This document shows, piece by piece, positions 1 through 8,003 of a stretch of DNA of 40,124 nucleotides (its first letter is position 1; every line of letters begins with the position of its first letter). A program made the translations under genes and the position numbers. The notes under the pieces are model-generated. The model saw only the letters and a list, made by a program, of their open reading frames with translations, did not search any database and was not told the origin of the DNA. Source of the stretch: RUG11198 sp964600615 (lineage in GTDB: Bacteria > Bacillota_I > Bacilli_A > RF39 > UBA660). The stretch is from contig CAZRJK010000012.1 of assembly GCA_964600615.1 (NCBI GenBank), positions 1 through 40,124 on the forward strand. The letters are read 5' to 3'.

Positions 1-354
1 CAAAATATCTATATCATTATTAATAACATTAGTATATTCTCCAAAAGTAACTTTCCTTATATTATCAGAATTATCCTTAGTAATTAAAGAAGTATATTCC
101 ATAGATAACTTATCATAAAACTTAAACCAACTAACTTGATTTAAATATTGCCATATATAATAAAAAACACTAAGAATTATAATTATTATTATTATAGAAT
201 ATACCTTACCACCATTATTAATATTATTAATAACTTTACTCCAAAAAACAGGTATTATTAATAATAATCCCCTAATAAATAAAGCTGTAATTATTTTATA
301 AATAAATTCTTTATAAGCCTTCTTTAAAACAACAATAGTATAATTATTTTTCAT
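1..354 (-). CDS. ABC exporter (fused TMD-NBD type), N-terminal 118 residues only
   Basis: This open frame starts at ATG 354-352 and runs off the left edge without a stop, so only the 5' part is present. The start is preceded by a GGTGGG ribosome site. The translation begins MKNNYTIVVLKKAYKEF and contains two hydrophobic stretches (about residues 20-36 and 52-67). It then has a segment ending GEYTNVINNDIDIL, which fits the G-E-(x)n-ND-x-D-IL signature of the first intracellular loop of type IV (MsbA/LmrA-like) ABC exporter transmembrane domains. The ATPase domain would lie to the left of the window. The substrate cannot be told; peptide or bacteriocin exporters of this shape are common. It is separated from the SipW-tagged genes by a terminator, so it is a separate transcript. 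The family is fairly sure, the function unknown. Confidence 0.7.
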   Translation of the reverse strand, partial: MKNNYTIVVLKKAYKEFIYKIITALFIRGLLLIIPVFWSKVINNINNGGKVYSIIIIIIILSVFYYIWQYLNQVSWFKFYDKLSMEYTSLITKDNSDNIRKVTFGEYTNVINNDIDIL

Positions 355-398
355 TATCCCACCTATAAATATTATTTATAAATAATTAATATTTATGT

Positions 399-426
399 AA
401 AAAAAGAGATCATTAAGATCTCTTTT
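399..426 (-). terminator. Intrinsic terminator after the first SipW-tagged gene
   Basis: AAAAGAGATC (402-411) pairs with GATCTCTTTT (417-426) around a 5-nt loop. Read on the minus strand the stem is followed by a T run (405-399). It lies 14 nt past the stop of the gene at 440. Confidence 0.85.
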
Positions 427-439
427 AAATTCAATTCTA

Positions 440-1156
440 TTAAGAAGTAATAGTTGAAGTTAATTTACCGCCACCTCTAGCACTTACTGTAACATCAGCA
501 GTAAATGTTTGATTAGCATCTTGAGTAGTTTGATCAGAATTAATTTCATCTAACCAAACAACGATATAATATGTCTCAGAACCATTAGCAGCAAGAGTAA
601 TATCAGTACAATCTGTAGTAACTTGTGCAGTACATTGAGCTCCAGTAGTTAAATCAATATCTTGATTAACAGCAAGAATACCAGCAGCAGCTCCAGCACC
701 TCCAGCAACAGTACCAACTGAAGAAGCACTTTGAATTCTCTTCCATCTTATATTACCATTTGCATAAGCACTAAAATTAATTGTAGCATTTACAACAACT
801 TGTGCAGTACCAGTATTTTGTATTGTAATAGTATAAACGCGGCAAGCTGTATTACCATTACCATCAACACAATTGTAATTAGAACTAATTGCTGTATTCA
901 AAGCACTAGCTAATTGTGGAACATATTTACCACTTTGTGTTTGTCCTGAACTTGTTCCTCCTAAAGTAGATGGTGAAACTGTTAAACTTAATGCACTACT
1001 ACCACCAGAAGCAGTTTGACCAGTAATCTGATTTCCTGAATCAGAAGTAACTTGTAAAGCAAAATATGCAAATGTTGAACCAGTAACACTAACAATTAAA
1101 ACAGCTACTGCAATAATCAAAACCCCAAGTTTCTTATCGATTTTCTTTTCATCCAT
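440..1156 (-). CDS. SipW-dependent-type signal-peptide surface protein (TasA/camelysin-like), paralogue 1
   Basis: A 238-residue secreted protein. Residues about 9-32 form a hydrophobic leader ending in TGSTFAYF, the G-x-T-x-AYF pattern of SipW-dependent signal peptides known from TasA/TapA-like proteins of Firmicutes. The mature part is Ser/Thr/Gly/Ala-rich and predicted mostly beta. It has a Cys pair in CVDGNGNTAC, whose D-G-N-G-N run resembles a calcium loop, and a C-terminal block with VVWLDEINSDQT. A GGAGG ribosome site sits before ATG 1156 and a near-consensus promoter lies just upstream, so it can be transcribed alone as well as with paralogue 2. By analogy it may form matrix fibres or a surface layer, but no dedicated SipW peptidase gene is in the window. 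The leader type is well supported; the role is inferred. Confidence 0.78.
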   Translation of the reverse strand: MDEKKIDKKLGVLIIAVAVLIVSVTGSTFAYFALQVTSDSGNQITGQTASGGSSALSLTVSPSTLGGTSSGQTQSGKYVPQLASALNTAISSNYNCVDGNGNTACRVYTITIQNTGTAQVVVNATINFSAYANGNIRWKRIQSASSVGTVAGGAGAAAGILAVNQDIDLTTGAQCTAQVTTDCTDITLAANGSETYYIVVWLDEINSDQTTQDANQTFTADVTVSARGGGKLTSTITS

Positions 1157-1186
1157 AACTTATTTCCTCCATATCTTTCTAAATTT

Positions 1187-1215
1187 ATTATAACAATATA
1201 TTTTCAAAAAAGCAA
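1187..1215 (-). promoter_or_regulatory. Sigma-A-type promoter for SipW-tagged paralogue 1
   Basis: On the minus strand TTGCTT (1215-1210), a 17-nt spacer and TATAAT (1192-1187), followed about 30 nt later by GGAGG and the ATG at 1156. Confidence 0.75.
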
Positions 1216-1249
1216 CAATTTTTTTTAAAATGTTAACTTTTTTTTAAAT

Positions 1250-1906
1250 TTAAGAAAAAGTAGCCGTAACTCCCATACCATTAGCAGCAACAAATGATAT
1301 ATCACCAACAAAAAACTGATTAAATCCTGTTTGATCAGAATTAATCTCATCTAACCAAACAACTAAATAATAAACTTTACTATCACCAGCCTCAATATAA
1401 GCATTAGAATCGAAACTAGTACTGGTAGAAGTAGCATCATTTATCGTTCCATTTCCTAAAACTGATAACGTTATATCTTCCTCATCAAAAGAAGTCATTA
1501 GCATCCATTTTAAATTAGGAATAACATCTTCAATATTCACGTCTGGATCAGTGGCCTCATGAAATACCACACTACCATCCAATTCAACAGAAGCAGTACT
1601 ATCATTTGTAATAGTAATTTCATAAACTAAACAAGCTCCATTATCATTCCCATCAACACATCCAGCCTGTATCGCATGCTCCAAAGCAGTTCCTGAGAGC
1701 TGTGGAACAATTGAATGTGGAACTAATGGTAATTTTTTATTTACCAAAAGAGTTAAATCAACAGAAGCAGCTTCCCCTTCAATAGTATCATTATCAATCT
1801 GTGACAACATAAAATAAGCATATGTACCACCAATAACACTAACAAAGAAAACCACAACTAACAAGATTATAAAATACTTAAGTGACAAACCTTTTTTCTC
1901 AATCAT
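1250..1906 (-). CDS. SipW-dependent-type signal-peptide surface protein, paralogue 2
   Basis: A 218-residue protein starting at ATG 1906, chosen because AGGGTGG lies at proper distance. The frame also opens further upstream at GTG 1918, inside the preceding gene. The leader (about residues 10-34) ends GGTYAYF. The mature part carries CVDGNDNGAC and VVWLDEINSDQT, the same two landmarks as paralogue 1. Its central region is more acidic and has an extra insert (about 130-165). The start follows the TAA of paralogue 3 with one base between (TAATATG), so the two are translationally coupled. Probably exported and anchored or polymerised outside the cell, like TasA-type proteins. No LPXTG motif and no second membrane segment are visible. 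Confidence 0.75.
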   Translation of the reverse strand: MIEKKGLSLKYFIILLVVVFFVSVIGGTYAYFMLSQIDNDTIEGEAASVDLTLLVNKKLPLVPHSIVPQLSGTALEHAIQAGCVDGNDNGACLVYEITITNDSTASVELDGSVVFHEATDPDVNIEDVIPNLKWMLMTSFDEEDITLSVLGNGTINDATSTSTSFDSNAYIEAGDSKVYYLVVWLDEINSDQTGFNQFFVGDISFVAANGMGVTATFS

Positions 1907-1907
1907 A

Positions 1908-2600
1908 TTATTCACCACCCTGTAAACTATAATTATCTTTTAAAGTACCACTAATACTACCACTTATATGGGCAATATCATCACCAATATAAACGCTAAC
2001 AACTGAACTATAACTACCAATATCAAATTCATTTTGACTAGCATCCAAATTAGTAAGCCAAATAGCAAGCAACAAATCCTTACTATCTAAAAGACTAACA
2101 TCATAACTACTATCCCCAAGTTCCATATCAGTATTATTAACTATTAATTCAGCAGTTTTACTAATACAATAATTATCCTCATTGACAACTACACAATTAG
2201 AATTTCCTTCTATATTATAACTAACTTTTTCCAATACCATATAACTTAAATTCTGAATATTATTTAAAGTTGTATTAATAGTACCAGAAATAGACTCAAC
2301 AGACTCATCATAACCAGATATATTTATACTATATAAATTACAAGCTCCTCTATCTGCTTTATCCTTACATTGATTTCCTATAGCTTTAAAAATATCACTA
2401 TCATCCATAGGAATCAATGAAAAATCAGTATATACAGGTATAATATTCATACTAATACTATAATTAACAGAAGTAGCACTAATATCACTAGTTCCAACAG
2501 TTGTGCTAAGAAAATATGCATAAGTAGCACCAACAATACAAACAATTAACATAACTATTAAAAAAACTACACCAATATATTTAGAATTTTTTTTGTTCAT
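1908..2600 (-). CDS. SipW-dependent-type signal-peptide surface protein, paralogue 3 (most divergent)
   Basis: A 230-residue protein and the first gene of the triplet in transcription order. The leader (about residues 8-30) ends GATYAYF. The Cys pair is kept (CKDKADRGAC) but without the D-G-N-G-N run. The late block reads LLAIWLTNLDASQNEF where the other two have VVWLDEINSDQT, so the fold is likely shared but the surface has changed. It lacks the high Gly/Ala content of paralogue 1. The ribosome site before ATG 2600 is weak (AGGGTAGAG at a longer distance), while the promoter upstream is good. Its stop codon carries the ribosome site and start of paralogue 2. Likely a minor or tip component next to two more abundant subunits, but this is only inference. 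Confidence 0.72.
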   Translation of the reverse strand: MNKKNSKYIGVVFLIVMLIVCIVGATYAYFLSTTVGTSDISATSVNYSISMNIIPVYTDFSLIPMDDSDIFKAIGNQCKDKADRGACNLYSINISGYDESVESISGTINTTLNNIQNLSYMVLEKVSYNIEGNSNCVVVNEDNYCISKTAELIVNNTDMELGDSSYDVSLLDSKDLLLAIWLTNLDASQNEFDIGSYSSVVSVYIGDDIAHISGSISGTLKDNYSLQGGE

Positions 2601-2624
2601 AACATCACACTCTACCCTACATAT

Positions 2625-2653
2625 ATAATATCAAAAATAAATATAAAAAGCAA
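2625..2653 (-). promoter_or_regulatory. Sigma-A-type promoter for the SipW-tagged gene cluster
   Basis: On the minus strand TTGCTT (2653-2648), a 17-nt spacer and TATTAT (2630-2625), 25 nt before ATG 2600. The same TTGCTT -35 word occurs at the 1187-1215 promoter. Confidence 0.72.
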
Positions 2654-2657
2654 GAAT

Positions 2658-2681
2658 AAAAAGCAATTACGATTGCTTTTT
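2658..2681 (-). terminator. Intrinsic terminator after the radC operon
   Basis: AAAAAGCAAT (2658-2667) pairs with ATTGCTTTTT (2672-2681) around TACG. It lies 1 nt past the TAA of the gene at 2683. Confidence 0.85.
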
Positions 2682-2682
2682 A

Positions 2683-3522
2683 TTACTCACTAAGTAAAGT
2701 AGATAAACCAACAATATCTAATCCCTTATGTCTTATATAATCAATAGTTATAGACATTTCCATAACGTTATTATTATTTAGTTTTACTAAAATAATACTC
2801 CCACTATTTAGTTTGTTCTTTACTTCTACATATAAATTATTATCAATAATAATATCAGGAACTATAGTAAATAAATCATTTTTACTACATAAAGATAAGA
2901 CAGTATAATTAAATTCCTTTGCGAGACAATACTTAGCACTATTCTTAGTTATTCGTGTAATTAAATTATTAGCAAACAACAAATTATCTGGAGTATATTC
3001 CCCATCATCACCATAATTATATATTTCACTATTACTTAAATTTAGTAAATTAGTTGAATTATCAATTAAATAATCATAAGTGACAAAATAATTTACAACA
3101 ATATTCTTATTATTAACAATACTAACCATCTTATCCAAATATCTATCATTATCAATTATAAATATAATACTTACTAGTTTTTTATTATAATTACCATGCA
3201 CAATATATTTATCACTATTATTATCTAAACTATTTTTAGGCTTAACTAAATCATATACCAATAACTTATCATTAAATTTACCAATTTCCCTCATTTTTTT
3301 ATAACTATCTTCCACATTAACTATCTTACCACTAATACCAGGTATAATAGTATTTCTATCAAGAATACCATCTATAGTTTCTATCTTATAATCATCTGAA
3401 ACTTCCTTAATCTTTAACATTAAAGAATCATTAGAAGAAACAACACTCAAAACCCTATCACTATAAAAAAAACTAAACGCAATTAAAATCAACAATCCAG
3501 TAAGTTTAACAATATTTTTCAA
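2683..3522 (-). CDS. Membrane-anchored polysaccharide-deacetylase-like (NodB-fold) protein, probably catalytically degenerate
   Basis: About 279 residues from TTG 3522, which sits 6 nt after TAGGTG; the in-frame ATG at 3528 touches the ribosome site and is less likely. One N-terminal hydrophobic segment acts as signal or anchor. The middle part has the layout of a NodB-homology domain: a first strand VSIIFIIDNDRYLDKM, a second VVNYFVTYDYL, a position equivalent to the metal-binding His motif reading NYGDDGEYTP, and a final GLSTLLSE helix like the LSELL ending of deacetylases. The H-x-x-x-H metal ligands are missing, so it is probably a pseudoenzyme that may bind glycan or a partner. It follows radC after 33 nt and is in the same operon. 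The fold assignment is from pattern only and is moderate. Confidence 0.5.
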   Translation of the reverse strand: MKNIVKLTGLLILIAFSFFYSDRVLSVVSSNDSLMLKIKEVSDDYKIETIDGILDRNTIIPGISGKIVNVEDSYKKMREIGKFNDKLLVYDLVKPKNSLDNNSDKYIVHGNYNKKLVSIIFIIDNDRYLDKMVSIVNNKNIVVNYFVTYDYLIDNSTNLLNLSNSEIYNYGDDGEYTPDNLLFANNLITRITKNSAKYCLAKEFNYTVLSLCSKNDLFTIVPDIIIDNNLYVEVKNKLNSGSIILVKLNNNNVMEMSITIDYIRHKGLDIVGLSTLLSE

Positions 3523-3555
3523 AAACATCACCTACAATAAATAATATGTCTAAAA

Positions 3556-4248
3556 CTATTTATTATGAGAAACTACATTATTATCCTCATAAAAACTATA
3601 ATAATTATTATTACCAATAATTATATGATCAATTAAATATATACCATGCATATTACCAATATTCCTAATATTCTCAGTAAAAATAATATCTTCTTTACTT
3701 GGACTAGCATCCCCACTAGGATGATTATGAATACATATTATATAAGAAGAAGACAACAAATAAGCTTCTTTAAATATTTCTCTTGGATGACTAATAGAAC
3801 TATTAATACTACCAACAAATAATTTTTTCTTATCCAAATACTTTTTCTTGTTATCCAAATATATAACATAAAATTCTTCTTGTTTTTTATCTTTAAACAA
3901 ATAATTAAAATAATTAATAATATTACTAGGACTAGTACAATATATAACATCATTAACAGATATCTTTTCATTCATTCTCTTAGAAAGTTCTATAACAGCT
4001 AATAATTCTATAGCTTTAACCCTCCCTATACCCTTTATACTTAATAATTTATTTAAAGTTAAATTCTTTAAATTACTAATATTACCACATAAATTTAATA
4101 AATTTAAACTAACTTCCTTAACAGAACACTTCCTAGTACCTGTCTTTAATAATATCATAAGCAGTTCTTCATTAGACAATTTGTCTACCCCATACATAAC
4201 CAATCTTTCTCTTGGTCTTTCTTCTAAAGGTATATCTTTAAAATGCAT
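3556..4248 (-). CDS. radC: RadC family JAMM/MPN-domain protein
   Basis: A 230-residue protein. ATG 4248 is preferred because AGGAGGG (4255-4260) precedes it at 6 nt; the longer frame beginning at 4278 lacks such a site. Residues 1-30 carry the RadC-type UPF0758 N-terminus (DIPLEERPRERL). A helix-hairpin-helix follows (IKGIGRVKA, about 71-79). The JAMM metal motif is HNHPSGD at 174-180 with the downstream Asp at 187. RadC was once named a DNA-repair protein, but its JAMM chemistry and true substrate are not settled. The length and all metal ligands match the family. It heads the operon with the deacetylase-like gene. Confidence 0.93.
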   Translation of the reverse strand: MHFKDIPLEERPRERLVMYGVDKLSNEELLMILLKTGTRKCSVKEVSLNLLNLCGNISNLKNLTLNKLLSIKGIGRVKAIELLAVIELSKRMNEKISVNDVIYCTSPSNIINYFNYLFKDKKQEEFYVIYLDNKKKYLDKKKLFVGSINSSISHPREIFKEAYLLSSSYIICIHNHPSGDASPSKEDIIFTENIRNIGNMHGIYLIDHIIIGNNNYYSFYEDNNVVSHNK

Positions 4249-4294
4249 AATATCCCTCCTAATATTATTATTAGACATAAAAATTAAAAATCCT

Positions 4295-4325
4295 GCAAAA
4301 AAAAGAGATTTTTTTAAAATCTCTT
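4295..4325 (-). terminator. Intrinsic terminator after htrA, overlapping its stop
   Basis: AAGAGATTTT (4303-4312) pairs with AAAATCTCTT (4316-4325), followed on the minus strand by a T run (4304-4297). The first bases of the stem are part of the htrA TAA (4326-4324). Confidence 0.85.
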
Positions 4326-5421
4326 AATTTGCTCTAGCTAGTTTTATCTTTGTTTCCTTAGTTTTACCATTTCTTATATATGTAATTGAAACTTCTTCAC
4401 CAACTTTATGTTTATATAATTCATATCTAAATTCTGCCAAAGAATCAATATCATTATCACCTAATTTAATAATTATATCTCCTTTTTTTAAACCAGCATT
4501 ACTAGCAGGAGAATTATCATTAACAACAGATATTACAACACCTTTTGTAACACCGCTAGGAATAGTAATACCATTTTGCCATAAGTATAAAGAATCCCCA
4601 ATATCCAACATTCCAATTCCTACAAATGGTCTTTCAATATTACCACCTTTTTCCAATATAGCACTATAATACAAAGCATCTTCAATAGGAATAGCAAAAC
4701 CCATTCCCTCAACAGAATTATCAACAAGCTTCATATTAGTAATACCAATTACTTCCCCATTAGTATTACAAATAGGTCCACCACTATTACCAGGATTTAT
4801 AGCTGCATCAGTTTGTAAAACCTTCATATAATAATCAGAAGTAGTTGAATTAGATAAAGCTACCGCTACCAATCTATCTTTTCCAGACAAAATACCTTTT
4901 GTAACTGTACCAGCATAATCAATTCCCTCAGGAGAACCAACTGTAAATACAGTATCACCAACAGCCATCTTAGAACTATCTCCTAAAACAGCAACTGACA
5001 ATATCTTACTAGCATCTACACTAAGTACAGCAATATCAGAATAAGCCTCACTTCCCATAACTTTAGCCTCAATTTCTTTTCCATCTGAAAGAACTATTTT
5101 TACAGATTCACAACCATTAACGACATGATGATTAGTCATTATATAAGCATTTTTTTCAGTTTTCTTATAAACAAACCCAGTACCAGTAGAAGCTAATTGC
5201 CCCTTAGTAAAACCTTCTACTACAACAACAGCATCATACACTTTCTTAACAGATTCAGCTATACTATTATCTTCACTCAACTTAATAATAGAACCCGTAT
5301 TAGTAACAATAACCCTATTACTATCATTATATCTAATTAAAATAAAAGCGCCTATACCACCACAAATAAATGAAATTAACATAGAAACAATTATTATAAC
5401 TCCAACATTACTTTTCTTCAT
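4324..5421 (-). CDS. htrA: HtrA/DegP-like membrane-anchored serine protease with one PDZ domain
   Basis: 365 residues. One N-terminal membrane helix (about 8-30) anchors the trypsin-like domain outside the cell. The catalytic triad is visible: His99 in TNHHVV, Asp129 in SDIAVL and Ser213 in NPGNSGGPI. A single PDZ domain follows (about 268-360) with GVVISVVNDNSPASNAGLKKGD. It is expected to degrade or refold misfolded exported proteins, which fits its place among envelope genes. A GAAGG ribosome site precedes ATG 5421, 14 nt after the stop of the Abi-like gene, so it is the last gene of the cluster that begins near 8666. The motif set is complete and the length is typical. Confidence 0.95.
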   Translation of the reverse strand: MKKSNVGVIIIVSMLISFICGGIGAFILIRYNDSNRVIVTNTGSIIKLSEDNSIAESVKKVYDAVVVVEGFTKGQLASTGTGFVYKKTEKNAYIMTNHHVVNGCESVKIVLSDGKEIEAKVMGSEAYSDIAVLSVDASKILSVAVLGDSSKMAVGDTVFTVGSPEGIDYAGTVTKGILSGKDRLVAVALSNSTTSDYYMKVLQTDAAINPGNSGGPICNTNGEVIGITNMKLVDNSVEGMGFAIPIEDALYYSAILEKGGNIERPFVGIGMLDIGDSLYLWQNGITIPSGVTKGVVISVVNDNSPASNAGLKKGDIIIKLGDNDIDSLAEFRYELYKHKVGEEVSITYIRNGKTKETKIKLARAN

Positions 5422-5435
5422 ATTATACCTTCTTT

Positions 5436-6362
5436 CTATAAATCAACTAAATCCATATAATTATCAGGTATTCCCATTCTATCCAATATCTTACTAATAG
5501 GTATAGCATTTATAATACCATCTAATTTCTCTATTTCATAATTAATTTCTCTCATCATTGCTCTAAAATCATCTTCTCTAAGTAAATACTTAAATATAAT
5601 AAACACAGAAAAAATATCATTTTTACCATATATATATTCATCATCCATAATAGGAATATTCATTCTCTTATGGTAAGGAGTATTAACAATTCCTTTCTCT
5701 GTTCTGTGATCGTATACTATATCCTCATGAGCACACAAATTTCTATAATTAGACAATATTGGTAAAAAACTCTCCATATAATTAGTATTAACACCAAACA
5801 TATCCGCAACACTAATCTGATCTTCACTTTTTAATATAGAATATAACTCACAAACAATTCCAAAAGACAAGACCTTAACCATTACCCACATAGGAATATA
5901 ACCATAATTATTCAAATAATGCTGTGTAGCCATATGATGGGCTCCATTATTTCTAACTTGTCTTTTCATCTTTTCTATTATATCTCTAACTCTTCTATTT
6001 TTAAATTTCTCCTTAGTAAAATTTTTTACATTAAGATAATCCTTATCCTTATACCCATATTTCTTAGATAACTGATAAGAAATAACAGATTTCAATTGAT
6101 TCTCTACTACCATTAAATTCTTAAACAAAATATTTCTAATATATCTATCAAACAAAAATATTGAATATAACTCCCTAAAAGTAGAACCTAATATAAATTT
6201 CTTATCTTGATAAGAATTCATAAGTAAAATTCTATAACCATTAATAAAAAAATAATTCTCACGAAGCAAAATCTCTTTAGCAAATTCTTCATCTTCTATT
6301 ATCAAGCCTTTATCTTTTAATATATCTAACTGTTCATCCAAAGTCTTAAACAACTTTTCCAT
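5436..6362 (-). CDS. Abi_2-type abortive-infection protein (HEPN RNase fold)
   Basis: 308 residues from ATG 6362, which has an AGGCGG site upstream; an in-frame GTG lies 6 nt earlier. The N-terminus matches Abi_2 (AbiD/AbiF) proteins: KEILLRENYFFINGYR, then FRELYSIFLFDRYIR. Late in the protein YRNLCAHEDIVYD contains the R-x4-H signature of HEPN ribonucleases (R207, H212 from this start). Members can abort phage infection or act as toxins by cutting RNA. It has no neighbouring antitoxin or restriction gene; it lies between membrane-protein genes and htrA in one operon. It may therefore be a resident defence gene or a domesticated relative. Family confident, activity untested. Confidence 0.87.
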   Translation of the reverse strand: MEKLFKTLDEQLDILKDKGLIIEDEEFAKEILLRENYFFINGYRILLMNSYQDKKFILGSTFRELYSIFLFDRYIRNILFKNLMVVENQLKSVISYQLSKKYGYKDKDYLNVKNFTKEKFKNRRVRDIIEKMKRQVRNNGAHHMATQHYLNNYGYIPMWVMVKVLSFGIVCELYSILKSEDQISVADMFGVNTNYMESFLPILSNYRNLCAHEDIVYDHRTEKGIVNTPYHKRMNIPIMDDEYIYGKNDIFSVFIIFKYLLREDDFRAMMREINYEIEKLDGIINAIPISKILDRMGIPDNYMDLVDL

Positions 6363-6381
6363 AGCCACACCGCCTTAATAA

Positions 6382-6744
6382 TTATTGTAATTTAAAATAT
6401 ATCCCCTTTTTAATTAATTTAGCAGAAGAATTATAATCCATAGGATAATACCCTTCTTTAAGTAATTTCTCTATTACTAACAAATTATAATTACAAGCAA
6501 AAAGAAAATTAACAACAAAAATCATTATAATACACAAAATTAACTTAACTAGAATTGGCAAACTAAAGATAACACAAAGTATAATACAAACTGCTATTTG
6601 CAAAACTAACACAACCCCAAAATAAGCTAAATCTCCCTTTAAAAAAGGATATAAAAAACCCATATATAACATCTTACCAGCAAAACCATAATCACACTCT
6701 ACACAAGGCCTTACATCATCGTATTTTAAATATACTTTCTCCAC
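6382..6744 (-). CDS. Small membrane protein, weakly DUF2628-like
   Basis: About 120 residues. Two hydrophobic stretches are visible (VVLVLQIAVCIILCVIF and LILCIIMIFVVNFLFA). A short cytosolic-looking N-terminus contains CVEC, and the C-terminus reads SAKLIKKGIYFK, like the ending of small DUF2628-type proteins. The frame is open back to TTG 6786, but that start has no ribosome site. GTG 6744 follows AAGAGG and GGTGAG and is my choice, with real doubt. It is 13 nt or more from the DUF2207 gene and 19 nt from the Abi-like gene, so it is an operon member. Function unknown. Confidence 0.6.
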   Translation of the reverse strand: MEKVYLKYDDVRPCVECDYGFAGKMLYMGFLYPFLKGDLAYFGVVLVLQIAVCIILCVIFSLPILVKLILCIIMIFVVNFLFACNYNLLVIEKLLKEGYYPMDYNSSAKLIKKGIYFKLQ

Positions 6745-6799
6745 TTTCTCACCAATCCTCTTACCTATTATATTATTATACAACAATTTAAAATATAAA

Positions 6800-7942
6800 T
6801 CAAAGACTATTATCTATTTCTATATTATTAATTGTAATATTGTCAATATCGTCAATTTGAAAAGAAGAATTTTCAACTAATTGCTTATAACCACTCTTCA
6901 TAATATCCTTAGTTAAATTAAAAACTACAGCATAAGATAAATATCTATCCCATAATATAACTTCTTCAGGTTTTCTACTAACTATATTACTAAAATCAAT
7001 TAGAAAGGCCTTAAAAGATAATAATTTTTGTAATTCCATTACTCCCTTTTCTGTCCTACTCAAATGATTATTTAAAGTCATATTATAATTAACCATTTTC
7101 TGATATTCATTTTTTTCATTCATCTTATTCATAAATAATGCAACAAAAATAAGTACAAATGTAATTACTAAAAAAGAAATACCACCAAACATAATATTTA
7201 AAATATCAATAGATGATTCACCATAGTTTACTATTAATAACGTTAAAAGACTCGCAAAAATAACCACGATAGAAGTACCTACTTTAATATATTTTACCCA
7301 TAACTTTCTAGGTTTAACCCTATTAGTAACGAAAGGTTCTTGCCTATCAACATGATAATATACTCCTAAATTTATACCATCCTGTAAGCAATAACTATAC
7401 CATTCTTGATAATTAATATTTTTTATATTATTAGATATTATCAAATCTAATATATATCTTTCATTACTAAGCAATTTATTATCTAATCCTTTTAATACCT
7501 TAATATAATAAGTATTATCCTTCTTCGCCAAAAATAAATACTTTTTTGCACACAAATCTAAAATAACTGCTATTATATCTTTATAATTTTCAATTTTAGA
7601 ATCTACCAATAAAGAAATAACCCCAATACCATAATCATTAGGTAATTCTCTATAATATAAATAAGGATTAGTCCTCTTAATAAATTTGTCTTCTTTATTT
7701 ATTACTTTCTTAGCTCTTTCTACACCACTTAATTTACTTGTACCACGAACTATAAGAAAAACAAAAGGATAAAATAAAATAATATTTAACCATCCTCCAG
7801 TTTCATTAATCAAATCAGTTTTATTTACATATATTAACCCCAATAATAAAATAATAGGTATTATTACATATATAATTATATTTATAACCTTTTTAGAAAA
7901 GGATACTTCTACATTATTATATTTAGTTTCCTTGTTATTCAT
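6800..7942 (-). CDS. DUF2207-family predicted membrane protein
   Basis: 380 residues. Membrane segments lie at about 20-40, 50-68 and as a pair at about 222-275. Between them a soluble part contains YYRELPNDYGIGVISLLV and IAVILDLCAKKYL, the hallmark blocks of DUF2207 C-terminal domains. The end region WDRYLSYAVVFNLTKDIMK matches the conserved W-x-x-YLPYA-x-x-LG-like block. Usual DUF2207 proteins begin with a signal peptide and an extracellular beta domain; that N-terminal part is absent here, so this is a short form. GGTGGTGAT precedes ATG 7942. Function is unknown across the family; the position among envelope genes suggests a surface role. Confidence 0.82.
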   Translation of the reverse strand: MNNKETKYNNVEVSFSKKVINIIIYVIIPIILLLGLIYVNKTDLINETGGWLNIILFYPFVFLIVRGTSKLSGVERAKKVINKEDKFIKRTNPYLYYRELPNDYGIGVISLLVDSKIENYKDIIAVILDLCAKKYLFLAKKDNTYYIKVLKGLDNKLLSNERYILDLIISNNIKNINYQEWYSYCLQDGINLGVYYHVDRQEPFVTNRVKPRKLWVKYIKVGTSIVVIFASLLTLLIVNYGESSIDILNIMFGGISFLVITFVLIFVALFMNKMNEKNEYQKMVNYNMTLNNHLSRTEKGVMELQKLLSFKAFLIDFSNIVSRKPEEVILWDRYLSYAVVFNLTKDIMKSGYKQLVENSSFQIDDIDNITINNIEIDNSL

Positions 7943-8003
7943 TAAAAATCACCACCTATAAAATAATCACAATAAGTATATCATATAACAGCAAAAATTA
8001 ACA

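Noticed and set aside
731..913. Plus-strand frame opposite SipW-tagged paralogue 1
   Set aside because: Shadow of a real gene with strong motifs; no ribosome site.
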